64,000 nt of DNA from Pterois miles (taxonomy: Eukaryota > Chordata > Actinopteri > Perciformes > Scorpaenidae). The position numbers were made by a program, and so were the translations under genes. Under the pieces are notes generated by a model. The model had not been told where the DNA came from. It was given only the letters and a program-made list of their open reading frames with translations, and did not search any database. Of the stretch, positions 1-11,814 are shown piece by piece. The DNA lies in the NCBI GenBank assembly GCA_947000775.1, contig CAMQGK010000463.1, forward strand, positions 2,179,001 through 2,243,000. The letters are read 5' to 3'. Positions within the stretch are counted from its first letter, which is position 1. Each line of letters starts with the position of its first letter.

Positions 1-225
1 AAAATGACACTTGTTAGACTCACAAATCCCAAATATAGGAGAGGAATTGGTCGACAGATTGACAGAATAAAATTGACACAATTTTAATAATAGAATTGCA
101 ATGAAGATGTGCTGTGAAATCTGATTTATGGTGGGCAGGCTGGGGAGTAAAAATAGATGGATCAGCGCTACACTTCTCAGCCTGGTCCACAAGATGAGTC
201 TGATGGGAGAAGTTTCTTGTGTTCA

Positions 226-1180
226 CATTAGGGATGCTAATTTTGAAAACTTTTCTTAATTGCTAACCTGCTCTCGTTAACGGATTATTTACCGAAAACC
301 GAAAAGATTGGTACCTCGCATGCAGCGGTGCCTCAGCTGCAGTAAACAACAACAAACTGAGTCTCCGGTTCACCGTTAGGAGAGCTACTGTAGCAGCCAC
401 GATGCTGCGTTCACCGTCTCCAGTTCACCGTTGGTGAGTGCTGCGTGTAGTGTCGTGGACATGCAGCCACTTTCCCAGTAAAAGTCTCCACCGCACATTT
501 AGTTTAGTTTAGCGTATTGTCAGCTGTGTCTGCCCAAATTAACGCTAGATTTTCTGACAATGTGTGTGTTTCTGCTACATTAGCAGCTGCTAGCTGCCAG
601 TGTTGCCGGTGGCTTTGTGCCCGCTGCAGTGTAATTGTCCATGGTCAGCTCCACTTTAATCCATTTTTGTCAGTATATGGATGTTGTAGTATTGGTCGAT
701 TTTACCACAGAGAGGTGATGGTTGGCTTGACCGCATGTTACCACTATACGATAACTTTTCCTGTCCATGACAGAGTTAGCATGCAGCTTTAGCCATGATG
801 TCAATGCTTTTCCTTGTAATGTGTGAAACCCAAAATGTTTCCATACTTTCCTGTATGTGTAGTGTTTACCACTTTGGATTTGAAATGTCAGAGTGCAGGT
901 TGTATCCACGCCATCCCTCCATCGTTTTCTACTCTGTCATATTTGCTGGTTTCTCTTCGCAACAGGCGGCCGGCTACTGTTTGTTTGATACAGAGCAGAT
1001 ATGACGTCATGTTAGTCTGACTGAAACAGTAAGAGTGGTGACTTCCTTCTCCCTCTACATAGACTCAAATGCTGCAAATATATTGATTCTGGCATTAAAA
1101 AAATCACAAAAAAATTATAAATTGTGGTACATAGGTGAATTGTTTTTTTTTTTTTTTTCCCTCCACCGTGTGTGTGTGTC
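226..1180 (+). mobile_element. Degenerate BED-finger hAT relic, copy 1 (coding sense on minus)
   Basis: The left end reads TAGGGATGCTAATTTTGAA (about 229) and the right end is TACATAGGTGAATTG followed by poly-T and CCC, which on the other strand resembles a hAT-type TAGGGGTGGGA end. On the minus strand (about 670-909) the translation contains VWKHFGFHT followed by a broken Cys-x2-Cys near 770-787, the start of a BED zinc finger as found at the N-terminus of hAT transposases. Stops interrupt the finger and no RNase-H-like core remains. Related copies lie at 8252-8700, 9845-10258, 11815-12405, 27345-28425, 35742-36565 and 47985-49440. The exact boundaries are uncertain. Confidence 0.65.
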
Positions 1181-2309
1181 TTGGTTGGCCAAAATATTGA
1201 ACAGCATTACAAATTGCAACCTCAAAAATTATCTAAGTAATCAGTCAACACTTTTCTCGTTCATACTGTATATTTTTTACGTGTTGTTAAATTGCGAGGC
1301 GGTATGCTGAAAATAAATGTACATGTGCTGTCTGTAAACACGGAAAGTTCTTTCTGTTCTGTGCTCTCTAAAAAAAAAAGAGTCAGCGCTGTGGCTCTGT
1401 AATTCACCTTGACCAAAGCCCAAATACACATGATTAAATTTCTCCACTCAGTGGCACACTAGACAGTGTTTTTCTCCTATGATCTGATTTCAAAGTCAAG
1501 AAAGAAAAGAGGAGTCTAATTCTATGAGAGACCATAAATCAGCCGTTAATCACAAAATAGGCTCTTAACCAGAGCAGGAAACTGACCCTTTTATTTCCCA
1601 GCCACAGTGGCTGATGGCTCACACAAATACTAGACAGTGTCAGACTGAATTTGAAAGATTAGCGTCTGACCGTTTAGTAGAGATAAACAGACATGCTTTA
1701 CTGACTTTCTTAAATTGGTCTTGTACATTAATGAAAAAAGTTCCATAATGTTTATAACATGGATCCACCTGCATCTTGTAATGTGAGGAAACACTGGTTG
1801 AAAATACTCTGCCATTGAGAAATGTTAATTGGATTTATGGGATTGTTACAGTCCTGGTTGAAAATGCCATTGTGGTCTCACTTCCTCACTTCACACTAAA
1901 TTATACAGGCGACAAGGTCAGGTGATACAGTGGGTCATTCAATGATTGCAGGTTTGGTAGTTCAATCTCTGACTCCTGACTACATGTCGGAGTGTCCTTG
2001 AGTAAAACACTGTACCCAGGCTGCTCTGAATGAGCAGGTCAATGACATTACCATTTTTGTAAGGGAGAACTGCACTGTTGAAGAAGTGATTTACACGGAA
2101 GCCCCACACAGGCTTTGAATTTGATGTGTAACTCATCATTATTGACTTCAGACTTGCCTCAGACATTACTCAGACTTGACAGTAAATTATCAACGAGTCC
2201 AAAGATTTCAAAGTCAGCTTCAGCAACACAGGGGCAAAGTTATTTTCAATTTCAGCACAGGCCACTAATGTACAACAGCAATTTAACAGAGTGGTGTCAA
2301 AGGTGCTAA
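1181..2309. other. No recognisable gene or repeat
   Basis: AT-rich sequence with short A-runs (for example 1370-1379). Open frames are short, without codon-like structure or splice context. I see nothing supportable here. Confidence 0.5.
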
Positions 2310-2766
2310 ATTCGATATCCATTACTTTAATATAGCATCAAACAACTATTTGCTATGTAAAGCTATAGAGGAGTGATGTCTACCTGAGTAGAGAATGAAG
2401 TCTTTCTCCCTCAGTGTGTGTTGTAATCTGAGCTTCTCTGTGCTTTGTTGACATCACCAGGCTGGCCATGCATACTTCTGAGTGCATGTTCATGCTTGTG
2501 AACATGCCCCACTGTCTAGCTCACAGCCGCTGCTCTGCACTGCTCTCATATGGTGGCTAATTCTGATAATGGTGTCCCAACTGACGGCGCAGAAGCATAA
2601 CACCCACCCTCTGGTTCCCCCTCAGGTAAACACTGCTATCTTTTGTCGTTATTTGCAGTGTTAGCACTGTTAGCACGGTTAGCTTCAAGCCACCAACTTG
2701 CTGTCGCCATTGTTGAGAGCCATTGAGAGGCAACGTAAATGCTCCCAATCCCGCATTTAGTACCTT
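2310..2766 (+). repeat. Interspersed repeat, copy 1 of 2
   Basis: Shares long runs with 57905-58372 in the same orientation: the CAACTATTTGCTATGTAAAG block, a GAGGAGTGATGTCTACCTGAG block, a GTGCTTTGTTG.CATCACCAGG block, and GTTGAGAGCCAT near the right end. No coding potential is evident. The class is unknown; a non-autonomous DNA element is the likeliest reading because of length and divergence. Confidence 0.7.
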
Positions 2767-2779
2767 TAAGTAACATAAC

Positions 2780-3010
2780 AAATATTGTGTAAAAACATTA
2801 TTACATGGTTTTGTTGAGTACTTGATTCTGATTAGTCAATCATGGCATTATACTGTGCGTTATTTCTTTATAGCAGACCATTGCTATGGACGCAGATCTA
2901 AACTCGGACTCTAGAGGACCATTTTTGTGTCAAATTATTGATTTCTTAAGTAGACTTGTAATAAGCAGGATAATGTACAGCGAGCCGGTCATTGTTCTGA
3001 AGTGGATCCG
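2780..3010 (-). repeat. Fold-back type repeat, partial copy
   Basis: Matches the reverse complement of 48660-49012: shared blocks include TTTTTGTGTCAAATTATTGA, a GATTTCTTA block and AATAAGCAGGATAATG. Only one arm of the hairpin seen in the 48.7 kb copy is clearly kept here. Confidence 0.6.
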
Positions 3011-3867
3011 ATGTGAAAATATGTAATGTTCCTAAAAAGTGGACAGATCAATATTTTCAGCAGCTCTGAGCAAATGCCTTTGCTATGCTCCTTCTGTATT
3101 GTTAGAAGTAGCTTATTAACTTAATTCAAACTGTGTGTATGTAAATACGTAGGCCTATGTTGAACACATTTTTGTTCAGTAAAAGGTGGTATTTGTTTGA
3201 AGTCATGTGGCAAAAAGACAGGATAGCTTTGCACCTGCAAATCATGTAGTGTTTCAACCACATTTTCCACTGATACTGGTGATATTGGTGGTTAAAGTAT
3301 TGTAAGTATACTTAGACAAATTATAACATGAGTGTATTTGACTTTTTTGGAACTAAAAAAAATGCTAAAATGAATAACGTAGATTAAGGGCAGACTTTCT
3401 TGAGGTAAATCGCTGCGTTGTCTTCATATAATAGATGTTCTGGACTGTGGACATTTTTGTCTTGCTGATCAAACAAAATGGAAATGCAAAAGAGCTTGGA
3501 CAGAGAGTGATTTTAATGTGACATACTTTTATTTATATCCACTTTAATCAAGAGAGCAGAGTGGCTGGACATTTAATTTCAAAGGGAAATATTAAACAAA
3601 TATTTTACTTCAGGAAAAAGAGGCAGGAGATGCATTGAAACAAGGATAAATCGATAGAAAGAAAGAGATGGAAACTGTGTGTCCTTTCTTGAAGAACTGC
3701 TGACTTTAGTACTGTAACAGAGATACGATTAAAAAAAACGATGCTCGTCCTTCCTATAGTACAGTACATGCATGTGTATCAGTTATGTTAGCCATCACTA
3801 TTATGATTGAGCCTCTTGAAGAAAGGCTGAAATTAAAGGACCAGTGTGTAACAATTAGAAGTATCTA
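3011..3867. other. No recognisable gene
   Basis: AT-rich unique-looking DNA. The last 30 bases (from about 3837, AAAGGACCAGTGTGTAA) resemble the end of a fish non-autonomous transposon into which the Tc1 piece at 3868 inserted, but I cannot find its partner end. Confidence 0.4.
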
Positions 3868-4229
3868 CAGTTGTAAGAAAAAGTATGTGAACCCTTTGGG
3901 ATCACTTGGATTTCTGCATAAATTGGTCATAAAGTGTGTTCTGATCTTCATCTAAGTCACAACAATAGACAAACACAGTCTGCTGAAACTAACACCACAC
4001 CAAAAATTAGATGTTTTCATGTTTTTATTGAACACAACATGTAAACATTCACAGTGCAGGGTGGAAAAAGTATGTGAACCCCGAGGCTAATTACTTCTTC
4101 AAGAGCTAATTGGAGCCAGGAGTCAGCAAACCTGGAGTCCAATCAATGTGGTGAGATCAGAGGTGTTGGTTAAAGCTGCCCTGCCATGTAAAAAACACAC
4201 ACCAGTTTTGAGTTAGCTGTTCTCAAGAT
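3868..4229 (+). mobile_element. Tc1-like transposon, 5' end only
   Basis: Starts with CAGTTGTAAGAAAAAGTATG directly after a TA dinucleotide (3866-3867), as Tc1 elements do. The outer repeat GAAAAAGTATGTGAACCC recurs near 4065, giving the internal direct repeat typical of the IR/DR subgroup of fish Tc1 elements. The sequence parallels the first 360 bases of the copy at 10261 and stops just before where the transposase ATG would be, so this is a truncated non-coding end. Confidence 0.85.
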
Positions 4230-4497
4230 GTCGTCAATATACAGTCAAATCATCACTTTCACTGTCTGTTGCTGCCACGAAATGTGCGGCTGGCATCAAA
4301 ATCGTGCTTCTCACGCGCATCTCAGCTGCGTCTCACGCAGGATGGCGAACATGGACGGCGAAATGAAAAACAACAGGTAATGCAGGTCTGGCCCAGCTGT
4401 CAGTCACTTTCTCACCTCGTCCACTGAGTTTGTGCCCCTCTGTGACATAAACACAGCATAACTGTGGATCCCTTCAAACAGTGCAGGTAAGCAACAT

Positions 4498-5375
4498 CTA
4501 GCTGTCTAGCTCATCATGTCTCAGTCTAAACTGTACACACAATCCAGAGAGGAGTGGGAAGTGCACTGCAGTGCAGACACAAAATGTGAGAGACAGACCA
4601 TAGGTTGAATAAATGTTTACTGAAGCTGAGAAATTTTGCGTATCATTTGTTATTATTAAGCTGTAATCTAATGCCTTATGGCAGTATTTCACTGAACCAA
4701 CACCAGGGAAGGCCAGATGCAATATCTGCACCCATGTGGTGAACATGGGAGCTGAAACGGGGAAGAAGAAAAACTCCACAAACCTGGAATCACTTGAAGT
4801 TTCACCACCTCTAGACTTAAAAAGAGGCACAGAAGGAAAAAGCTGCTGCTACAGCCATTTCACTCAGCCCACTGGAGCATTTTCTTCAGGCAAAAGACAA
4901 AGAAATGCTACAGGGAACTACTGTGTGCAGCACTACTCTCGTTTATTTGTTTTATTTATGTAGGTTTACACATTTTTATCTCAGAAATGTGATAAATGCT
5001 GCTGAGTGCACTAAAACTTAATTTTTTTTATCCAAAGGTTTATTTGACAAAGTGAAGTTTTTTTTTGATTACCATGTATTCAGTATTTAGTTTATACATT
5101 ATGTTTATTTAAAATATATTAGTGCACCGCAGTGCAGACACAAAATGTAGATTGGAGAGACAGACCATAGGTGCTGTTTGCTGTTTACTGAAGTTGAGAA
5201 ATTTTGTGTATCATTTGTTATTATTAAGCTGTTATATTTTATCAGCTGGAGGAAAAAAAAAGTAAATCACCCAAACATATTGGCAACCCAGCCAAAAATC
5301 AGCATCTTACATCAGCCATCGCTGTCCTGATTCTGTAAAAAAACAAACAAAAAAAAACATATAGGTCGACCTCTA
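4498..5375 (+). mobile_element. hAT-type element with BED finger, TAGAGGTCGACC end
   Basis: The right end at 5375 is the reverse complement of TAGAGGTCGACC, the same terminus as at 38922. A segment of about 110 bases occurs twice in direct orientation (4560-4674 and 5121-5233), and its reverse complement is found at 39040-39180 beside the other terminus. Between the two direct copies sits a coding remnant of a BED zinc finger (4679-4960). The left terminus was not located; the region just upstream is occupied by the Tc1 fragment. Confidence 0.6.
4679..4960 (+). pseudogene. Broken BED zinc finger of a hAT transposase
   Basis: Reading from the Trp codon at 4679 the translation has the BED layout: Trp-x-Tyr-Phe, then Cys-Asn-Ile-Cys (codons at 4718 and 4727), then Asn-Ser-Thr-Asn-Leu and, after a one-base shift in frame, His-Leu-Lys-Phe-His-His. 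BED fingers bind DNA at the N-terminus of hAT transposases and of domesticated ZBED proteins. The frameshift inside the finger and the loss of open frame soon after, together with the adjacent hAT terminus, argue for a dead transposase and against a ZBED host gene. Confidence 0.65.
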
Positions 5376-8251
5376 TTCACAATAGCCTCATCTTTCTCCT
5401 CTGTCCTTATGCCTTTGCATTTCCTGCATTATGTTACCCACGCCCACTAGCTTGCTGAATTGTTAGCCTCTGTGGCTTCTATACTCAGACAGTAACGTTA
5501 ATATTGCCATTGCGTAGCAGCGGTGTTCTTCAGGACTTAACCACTTGAATGCAATGCATGTCGTGTTCATGACTTCCCATCTTGTAAACATGAGCTCACA
5601 AAGTCCATTAGAAGGCACCAATAGACTGGTGGGTCCGTCCTCTCTCCCTATGTGCTTGGACCCTCCCTTCATCCAGAGCAAGTACTCTGCGTAGTATTGA
5701 CATTTTAATATTCTGTATCATAGCAACCAGAGCACAGCTAAAAAAAAATGCTGCACCTCATTGCCTGTCTTGTTCTGCATTTAACAATAAACAAGCGTTT
5801 AATTTATTTTAAACTGTCATCTTTCTCATTTAAAACACAAAAACACAAAAACATACCTAATTATAGCCTAACAATAAAGCTTATTTATATAATACAAAAA
5901 TCAAGATAATACCTCATGTTGCACTGTTGGACCAGTCATTATCACTGCAAGGAAAATTCCTTCATTGTGATTGCTAGTATTCTTCTACCAAACAGTATAG
6001 TGCTTTATTAATTGCTAAAAGTGCGCTAGAAACAAGTCAAAAACTCCTAGCCCAGAACTGCTTCATTGGAGCCTCTTGGTGGCCAACAGTAGACGGTGAC
6101 AGTGCTACTGAAAAAGGGCAAAATTCGTACCATATCTCATGTTAATATGTTATAGGTGTGTTTTTGTCAGGTAGGCTACAACAGCTTAATGTGTGCCGCT
6201 GAGAAAAGAGGACAGGAACTATGCTTTTTATATCAAAGGTCCTGCAAAGGTCATATGGCGCTGTGTGTACAGTCGATGAACTCTACTGATCAAGTCATGA
6301 GCAAGCTCTGAGCGCTGCCCCGGTCTTTTTGTGTCTGTTCTGACTGTCATTTGCAATTCTATCAAGTCCCAAAGAGACATATTCGTCTTTCTGTTCACCT
6401 CAGGACAGAATCACATTAAAATATTGTTGGTGTCCTGCAGAGAGAGATGCTAGAGGTGGAGATGTGCTTGTGTATGTGTGTCAGTGTGTAACATCTGTAT
6501 TGAAGAACAACAAGCCAGATGGCATCAGCTTCTTTGTTCTACTTTGTTTTCTTGCACACTCACCTGTCTGTGTTTGTTTGTCTTTTCTCCTGTTCCTGCC
6601 TTTGAGTTGGGAATCAGGTTTTGTTTCCAGCTTACATTGACAGTACATAAAGCTGTATGTTTCTTTTGATGAATTTTGATCAATGATTTCATAGGACTTG
6701 TGATATCCAAAAATATGAAATTCACGTTGCACATCCTGACCCATCTTTCTCTCCAGCTCTGTCTTTGTGACACAAAGAAACATGACAAATACATTTTCAT
6801 TTCAACAAACTCAGGAGGCGGGGATATTTTCAAAAAAAAAAAAAAAAATGCTGCATAAAGATGTCATTATTTTAATGTTGGGCAAATTCAGATCAAGCCA
6901 GTCATAACTGGAATCACAGAATTAAATTTCATTAAATTATAAAAATATTTTCAACAAATGATGTGTGATATCAGTTTAACAGGATAAAGTGTCAACTGTT
7001 GTGGAAAAACAATTATTTCACCTCGGTGGTGAATTGTCACAAACTGCAGAGTCCGGTCTGCTCTTTTATAGAGGTAAATACATCTTATAGATCTATTATT
7101 AGTGACCTTATACAAAATGATTACCAGGGAAAAGAAATGTCACTTTTCACTTTGTATTGACGCTGTGTACATACTGTATACTCTCACCTCCTGTCTGACT
7201 GTTGCCCGCTGACTCGCATTTTCTGTCTGTCACTCGACAAACTTTCCACGCTTTCTTTGAAGTGACAGAGCTACACAAAAATATTGTTTTATCTGTCCCT
7301 TTCCTTTTCTTACCCTTACCTAATTCAGTGCCTTTTTCATTTTCATAAACAGTAAATCTCTCCCTTTTGTCACTGCATTGTTATCTGCTGCAGTTGTGTA
7401 AACACATTGCAAGTAATGAGGTTGTAATTTTCTTGAAGGCTTTCAGTGCCTGTTTTTAACTTTTAACTCTTCAAATTTTGTCAATGCAATGGCTCATATG
7501 AGAACCTGAAAATAATGATTTTAGTATCTTGTCCTTTTAAGAACAAGAAATGTCAATTTTTTCGGCCCATTTTCCTAGCTATATTCAGCTGTACTTATAC
7601 ATAGTAAACATATCATGGTGAGGAAATTTTCCCCACCAGTTAATAAACTTGTGACAACACCGGTATTACCGACTACATCATACATTTTACAGGAAAAGAT
7701 GATGCTCAGTGTATGTAGAGTGCTTACTTTGATCTTTAATGTTGGATGCTGTGTCTGGTCTCTCTGGTCAAGCTTTTGTTGTGGGGCAGCAGGTTTCCAC
7801 CCGTTGCACCAGCTACAACCGCTCCGTCCTCTGCATGGAAATTGCCTCATTAACATTATGCTACTTTGACACCAAATCCTCTGCCATCGTCTTGTCTGTC
7901 ATCTCTCTCGTCCCGTGTGTGAAATCTGACTCCTGCTACGCGTAATGGAGCAGACACTTTTACTTTCAATGCGTAGCATCTGTCGTCTGACTATGTATTG
8001 ATAAAATGGCACTGATGCCACAAAGGGCCGTGTAACTATGGTTTTTATTTCTACTAACAAAAGCAAAACAACAATGGGGGCGATAGGCAAGTGATGTAAT
8101 CAGTCTACCCCAGCAAGTCTAATGCACAGACCACCAGGTCAATATACACTGAATTACTAGATTCTTAATAGCTACACGTGTACAATCAAATGCAATATAG
8201 TTAAATCTTATCTAGACAATCCTTATAAAGCTTAAAATGTTTTAGCTGACA
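5376..8251. other. Long stretch without recognised features
   Basis: AT-rich DNA with a poly-A run at about 6831-6848 and short A/T tracts. Open frames of up to about 100 codons (6481-6833, 7575-7869) overlap on both strands and show no motif or splice context. I find no element ends I can pair. Confidence 0.45.
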
Positions 8252-8700
8252 GTAGGGATGCTAATTTTGAATTTTTTGTCTGATCGATAATTGACCCTTG
8301 ATTAGCGTGTCGTATACAGCAGCTGCAAGGTATGAGCACAACACACAACTGAATCCCCAGTTCACCCATCCGGGGAGAGTTACTGTAGCAGCCACAATGC
8401 TGCGTCTCTACGGCATCATTTAGTTTAGCTGCGAAGTGGTCAGCTGCGTCTCTGCCCAGTGTAATTGTAATGACTGTGTGTGTGGCGGCAGTGAGTGTGG
8501 GGTTGTCAGTGGCGTTATAGCTGTGGACGTCGTCATAGCAGTGTTTGTACAGTTTATTTATCGGTGAATATATGCTACAACTCCTCATCTTAAGACCTCA
8601 GCCAACTTCCTGTATCTTCCAGACTCTCTTAAGGTGGGCTGTTAAGGTGGACCAGCTTTTCTCCTCTTAAAGCTCCTCTGAGTTTTACACAGCTTTTTAA
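8252..8700 (+). mobile_element. BED-hAT relic family, left half only
   Basis: Begins with TAGGGATGCTAATTTTGAAT, as at 229, and shares the GTTCACC...GAGAGTTACTGTAGCAGCCAC block with 360-400. Its right part (TACAACTCCTC ... TTAAGGTGGACC) matches the reverse complement of 10100-10200, tying this fragment to the reverse-oriented copy at 9845-10258. No coding sequence. Confidence 0.6.
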
Positions 8701-9120
8701 TACATTTTTAATATTTCTTTTATCCGTTTAACCAATAGCATTAATTCATGTAATTAAGAAACATGCATTTTTTCAGGATTGATTGTATGAAGTAAAAATT
8801 CAGTTTACATACATTTTACTGATATGAATGAATGCATGAATGCAAATATGAAAGCCCTCATTTGACAAACTATCCAAGGAAGCAATATATATATGATATT
8901 GAGATAAGGATTTTTTCACTTTCTAGTCTTGTATCGGAAACTGCAAAAAGAAAAGTCCCAGGACCCTCCTTCTGTGAGGTGACAGTGATAACCATTGAGC
9001 CACTGTGCTGCCCCGCAGCAATATATGATGGGACAAAAAATCAGTTTTCTCAATTTTTTAAAATTCCACTTGGGGTTTGCTTTGTTTTAGAAAATCAAAC
9101 TTGCTCAGCAGAGAATTAAC

Positions 9121-9560
9121 AAAAAAAGAAATGAAGAAATGGATGGTTGGATGACGGGTGGAGGGTGGACAGAAGCAGAGAGGAGTGAAAAGAGTGAGGA
9201 AGGAAGGGAGCTAGACGATGAGACAGATGAGAAGGAGAAGGAGATAATGAGGCAGAGGGTGAGAGAGGAGTTGTGCCAGCAAACAGGGAAAATCAAATGG
9301 GGAAAATTAAAGCGGCAGCAAGAATTGAAAGGATGAAGGGAGAGAAGGAGGAATTAAGAGCAGGCGATAAGGAATGGACAAGGGGACTAATTGAAAGCAA
9401 GCGAGGGAGAAAAGTATGGACTTGCATTAGTGGAAAAGGTGTTTGAGAGACAAAGCGAGACTGTGTGAGAGGGAGAACGGGTAGCAAAGCAAATTAAGAG
9501 AGGAGGGAAAAAAGGAACGGGAGGCCGAAAGAGTGGCAGAACGAAAGAGTGAAATCAGAT
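9121..9560 (+). repeat. Purine-rich tract (degenerate GA)
   Basis: About 440 bases in which purines dominate the plus strand, made of irregular GAGA, GGAA and GAAG blocks. The open frame on it (9139-9336) is rich in Glu, Lys and Arg only because of this composition. Confidence 0.7.
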
Positions 9561-9844
9561 GGAAAAGCCTCTCTTGTTCATCCAGGCTGAAAGTTGAATC
9601 ACAGTTACAAGCTTCTGGCTTCAGACAACAATGTTTTGTATATGCGTGCATGTTTTTCATTCGGCAGTGATACAGGAACAGATGCATTGTACCATATGTT
9701 TGTATCGTTCTATCCTGTACTTCACTGGAGTGAGCCCAAATCACATATTTATTGACCTGTGTATATTCTTGAGGAACTCGACTAGTGTGTGCAGGTAAAT
9801 CTTGGGGCCTCGTGAATATGACTTGCATTCTCACATATTAACTC

Positions 9845-10258
9845 ATAAGTGGTAAACACTGCACATACAGTGAAGTGTGGAACCACATTGAGTTTCACAC
9901 ATTGCCAGAAAAACAGAGCTAGACATCATGGGGTACATGCTAACTCTGTCATGGAAGAAGTAAAAAAAGTTAGCATATTGCAGTATTGCGGTCAAGCCAG
10001 CCGTCACTCTCATCTTCATCGTCACATTGGCTGATGCTAAAACTATAGAGCACCAATATACTGACATTTATGTTAAAAGCAAAAGAAAAACGCAAAGGAG
10101 CAGCTCGTCACTTTAAGGAGAAAATCAGGTCCACCTTAAGAGAGAACTGGCACAGGTAAAGGAAGCTGACTCGGGACTTCTACTTGAGGAGTTGTAACTT
10201 GTAGCCTCCAAGCACTAACACTCCTCCTAACACTGTCTGCTACAGCTACGTTCATAGC
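9845..10258 (-). mobile_element. BED-hAT relic family, reverse copy
   Basis: The plus strand carries the coding sense of the degenerate BED finger: a tract translating close to VWNHIEFHT (compare VWKHFGFHT on minus at 670-909), then the fixed segment CACCAATATACTGACATTTA found in the other copies. Stops interrupt the frame. It directly abuts the Tc1-like element starting at 10261. Confidence 0.65.
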
Positions 10259-10260
10259 TA

Positions 10261-11664
10261 CAATTGCAAGAAAAAGTATGTACCTTTTGGGATTACTTGG
10301 ATTTTTGCATAAACTGGTCATAGAATGTGTTCTGATCTTCATCTAAGTCACAACAATAGACAAACACAGTCTGCTTAAACTAATACCGCACAAAAATCAT
10401 ATGTTTTCATGTTTTTATTGAACACATGTAAACATTCACAGTGCAGGGTGGAAAAAGTATGTGAACCCCGAGGCTAATGACTTCTCCAAGAGCTAATTGG
10501 TGCCAGGAGTCAGCCAACCTGGAGTCTAATCAATGTGATGAGATCGGTGGTGTTGGTTAAAGCTGCCCTGCCCTATAAAAAACGCACACCAGTTTTGTGT
10601 TAGCTGTTCTCAAGAAGCATTACCTGATGTGAACCATGCTTCACACAAAACAGCTCTCAGAAGACCTACGATCAAGAACTGTTGACGTATATGAAGCTGG
10701 AAAGGGTCACAGAAGTGTCTCTCAAAGCCTTGATGTTCTTGTGTCCACAGTAAGACAGATTGACTACAAATAAAGAAAGTTCAGCACTGCTGCTACTCTC
10801 CCTCGGCGTGGTCGTCATCATCATCTGCGCAGCACAGCGCACAGCGCAGAATGCTCAGTGAGGTGAAGAAGAATCCTAGAGTCTCAGCTAAAGACTTACA
10901 AATATCTCTGGCACATGGTGAGATTTTTGTTGACAAATCTACAAGTAAAACATTAAACAAGAATGGAGTTCATGGGAGGACAACATGCAGGAAGACACTG
11001 CTGTCCAAGAAAACACTGCTGCATGTTTGAAGTTAACAAAAGAGCACCTGGATGATCCACAGCACTGCTGGTGAAATATTCTGTTGCCAGATGAAACCAA
11101 AACTGAGTTGTTTAGAAGAAACACACAACGCTATGAGTGGAGAAAAAAAGGCACAGCACACCAACATCAAAACCTCATCCCAACTGTGAAATATGGTGGA
11201 GGTGGCATCATGGTTTGGGGCTGCTTTGCTGCCTCAGGGCCTGGACGGATTGCTGTCATCGACGGAAAAATGAATTTCCAATTTTATTAAGACATTTTGC
11301 AGGAAAACTTAAGACCATTTCTCCAACAACTGCTCAAGAGAAGACGGGTGATGCAACAGGACAACGATCCAAAGCATAGAAGTAAATCAACAACAGAATG
11401 GCTTCAACAGAAGAAAACAGGCCTTCTGGAGAGGCCCAGTCAGAGTCCTGACCTCAACCCGACCGAGATGCTGTGGCATGAACTCGAGAGAGCGATTCAC
11501 ACCAGAATCCCAGGAATACTGCTGAACTGAAACAGTTTTGTAAAGAGGAATGGTCCAAAATTCCTCCTGACCGTTGTGCAGGTCTGATCTGCAACTACAG
11601 GAAACGTTTGGTCATTGCTGCCAAAAGAGAGCCAACCAGTTATTAGATACAAAGGTTCACACAC
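10261..11664 (+). mobile_element. Near full-length Tc1-like transposon lacking its 3' TIR
   Basis: The 5' end CAATTGCAAGAAAAAGTATG follows a TA dinucleotide, with the inner direct repeat GGAAAAAGTATGTGAACCCC near 10451. A 5' region of about 375 bases leads to a transposase pseudogene. After GGTTCAC (11654-11660), where the 3' terminal repeat should start, the sequence runs into unrelated DNA and a LINE-type tail. The element is therefore 3'-truncated and cannot be mobilised from its own ends. Confidence 0.85.
10636..11645 (+). pseudogene. Tc1-like (DD34E) transposase pseudogene
   Basis: This would encode a Tc1/mariner transposase that cuts and pastes DNA at TA sites. The ATG at 10636 opens 44 codons of the paired-like DNA-binding domain before a TAA. 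The catalytic core is best kept at 11084-11528: first Asp in PDETK (codon 11090), second Asp in QQDNDPKH (codon 11360), and Glu in NPTEMLWH (codon 11465). The last two are 35 codons apart, as in DD34E enzymes. An in-frame TAA at 11288 splits the core, and a frameshift near 11515 ends the frame early. All catalytic residues survive but the gene is clearly dead. Confidence 0.9.
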
Positions 11665-11689
11665 ACAATGTTTGTCGGACCATTGCTAT

Positions 11690-11814
11690 CATTAATCTGG
11701 GCAGACACACAGCTGACAACCTGCTATACTACGCTAAATTGAATACGCTACTAAACTGAATTTCCCCACTGTGGGACTAATAAAGGAATATCTTTCTTTC
11801 TTTCTTTCTTTCTT
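11690..11814 (+). mobile_element. LINE/SINE-type 3' tail
   Basis: AATTTCCCCACTGTGGGAC, then TAATAAAGGAATATC, followed by a (TTTC)n microsatellite, is the usual 3' end of fish CR1/L2-like retroposons and their SINEs (class assigned from general knowledge). The reverse complement of the same tail is at 26341-26400, and a related one is at 61191-61230. Confidence 0.6.

Noticed and set aside
4679..4960. Domesticated ZBED host gene
   Set aside because: The BED finger is frameshifted and embedded between hAT subterminal repeats; no intact downstream domain.
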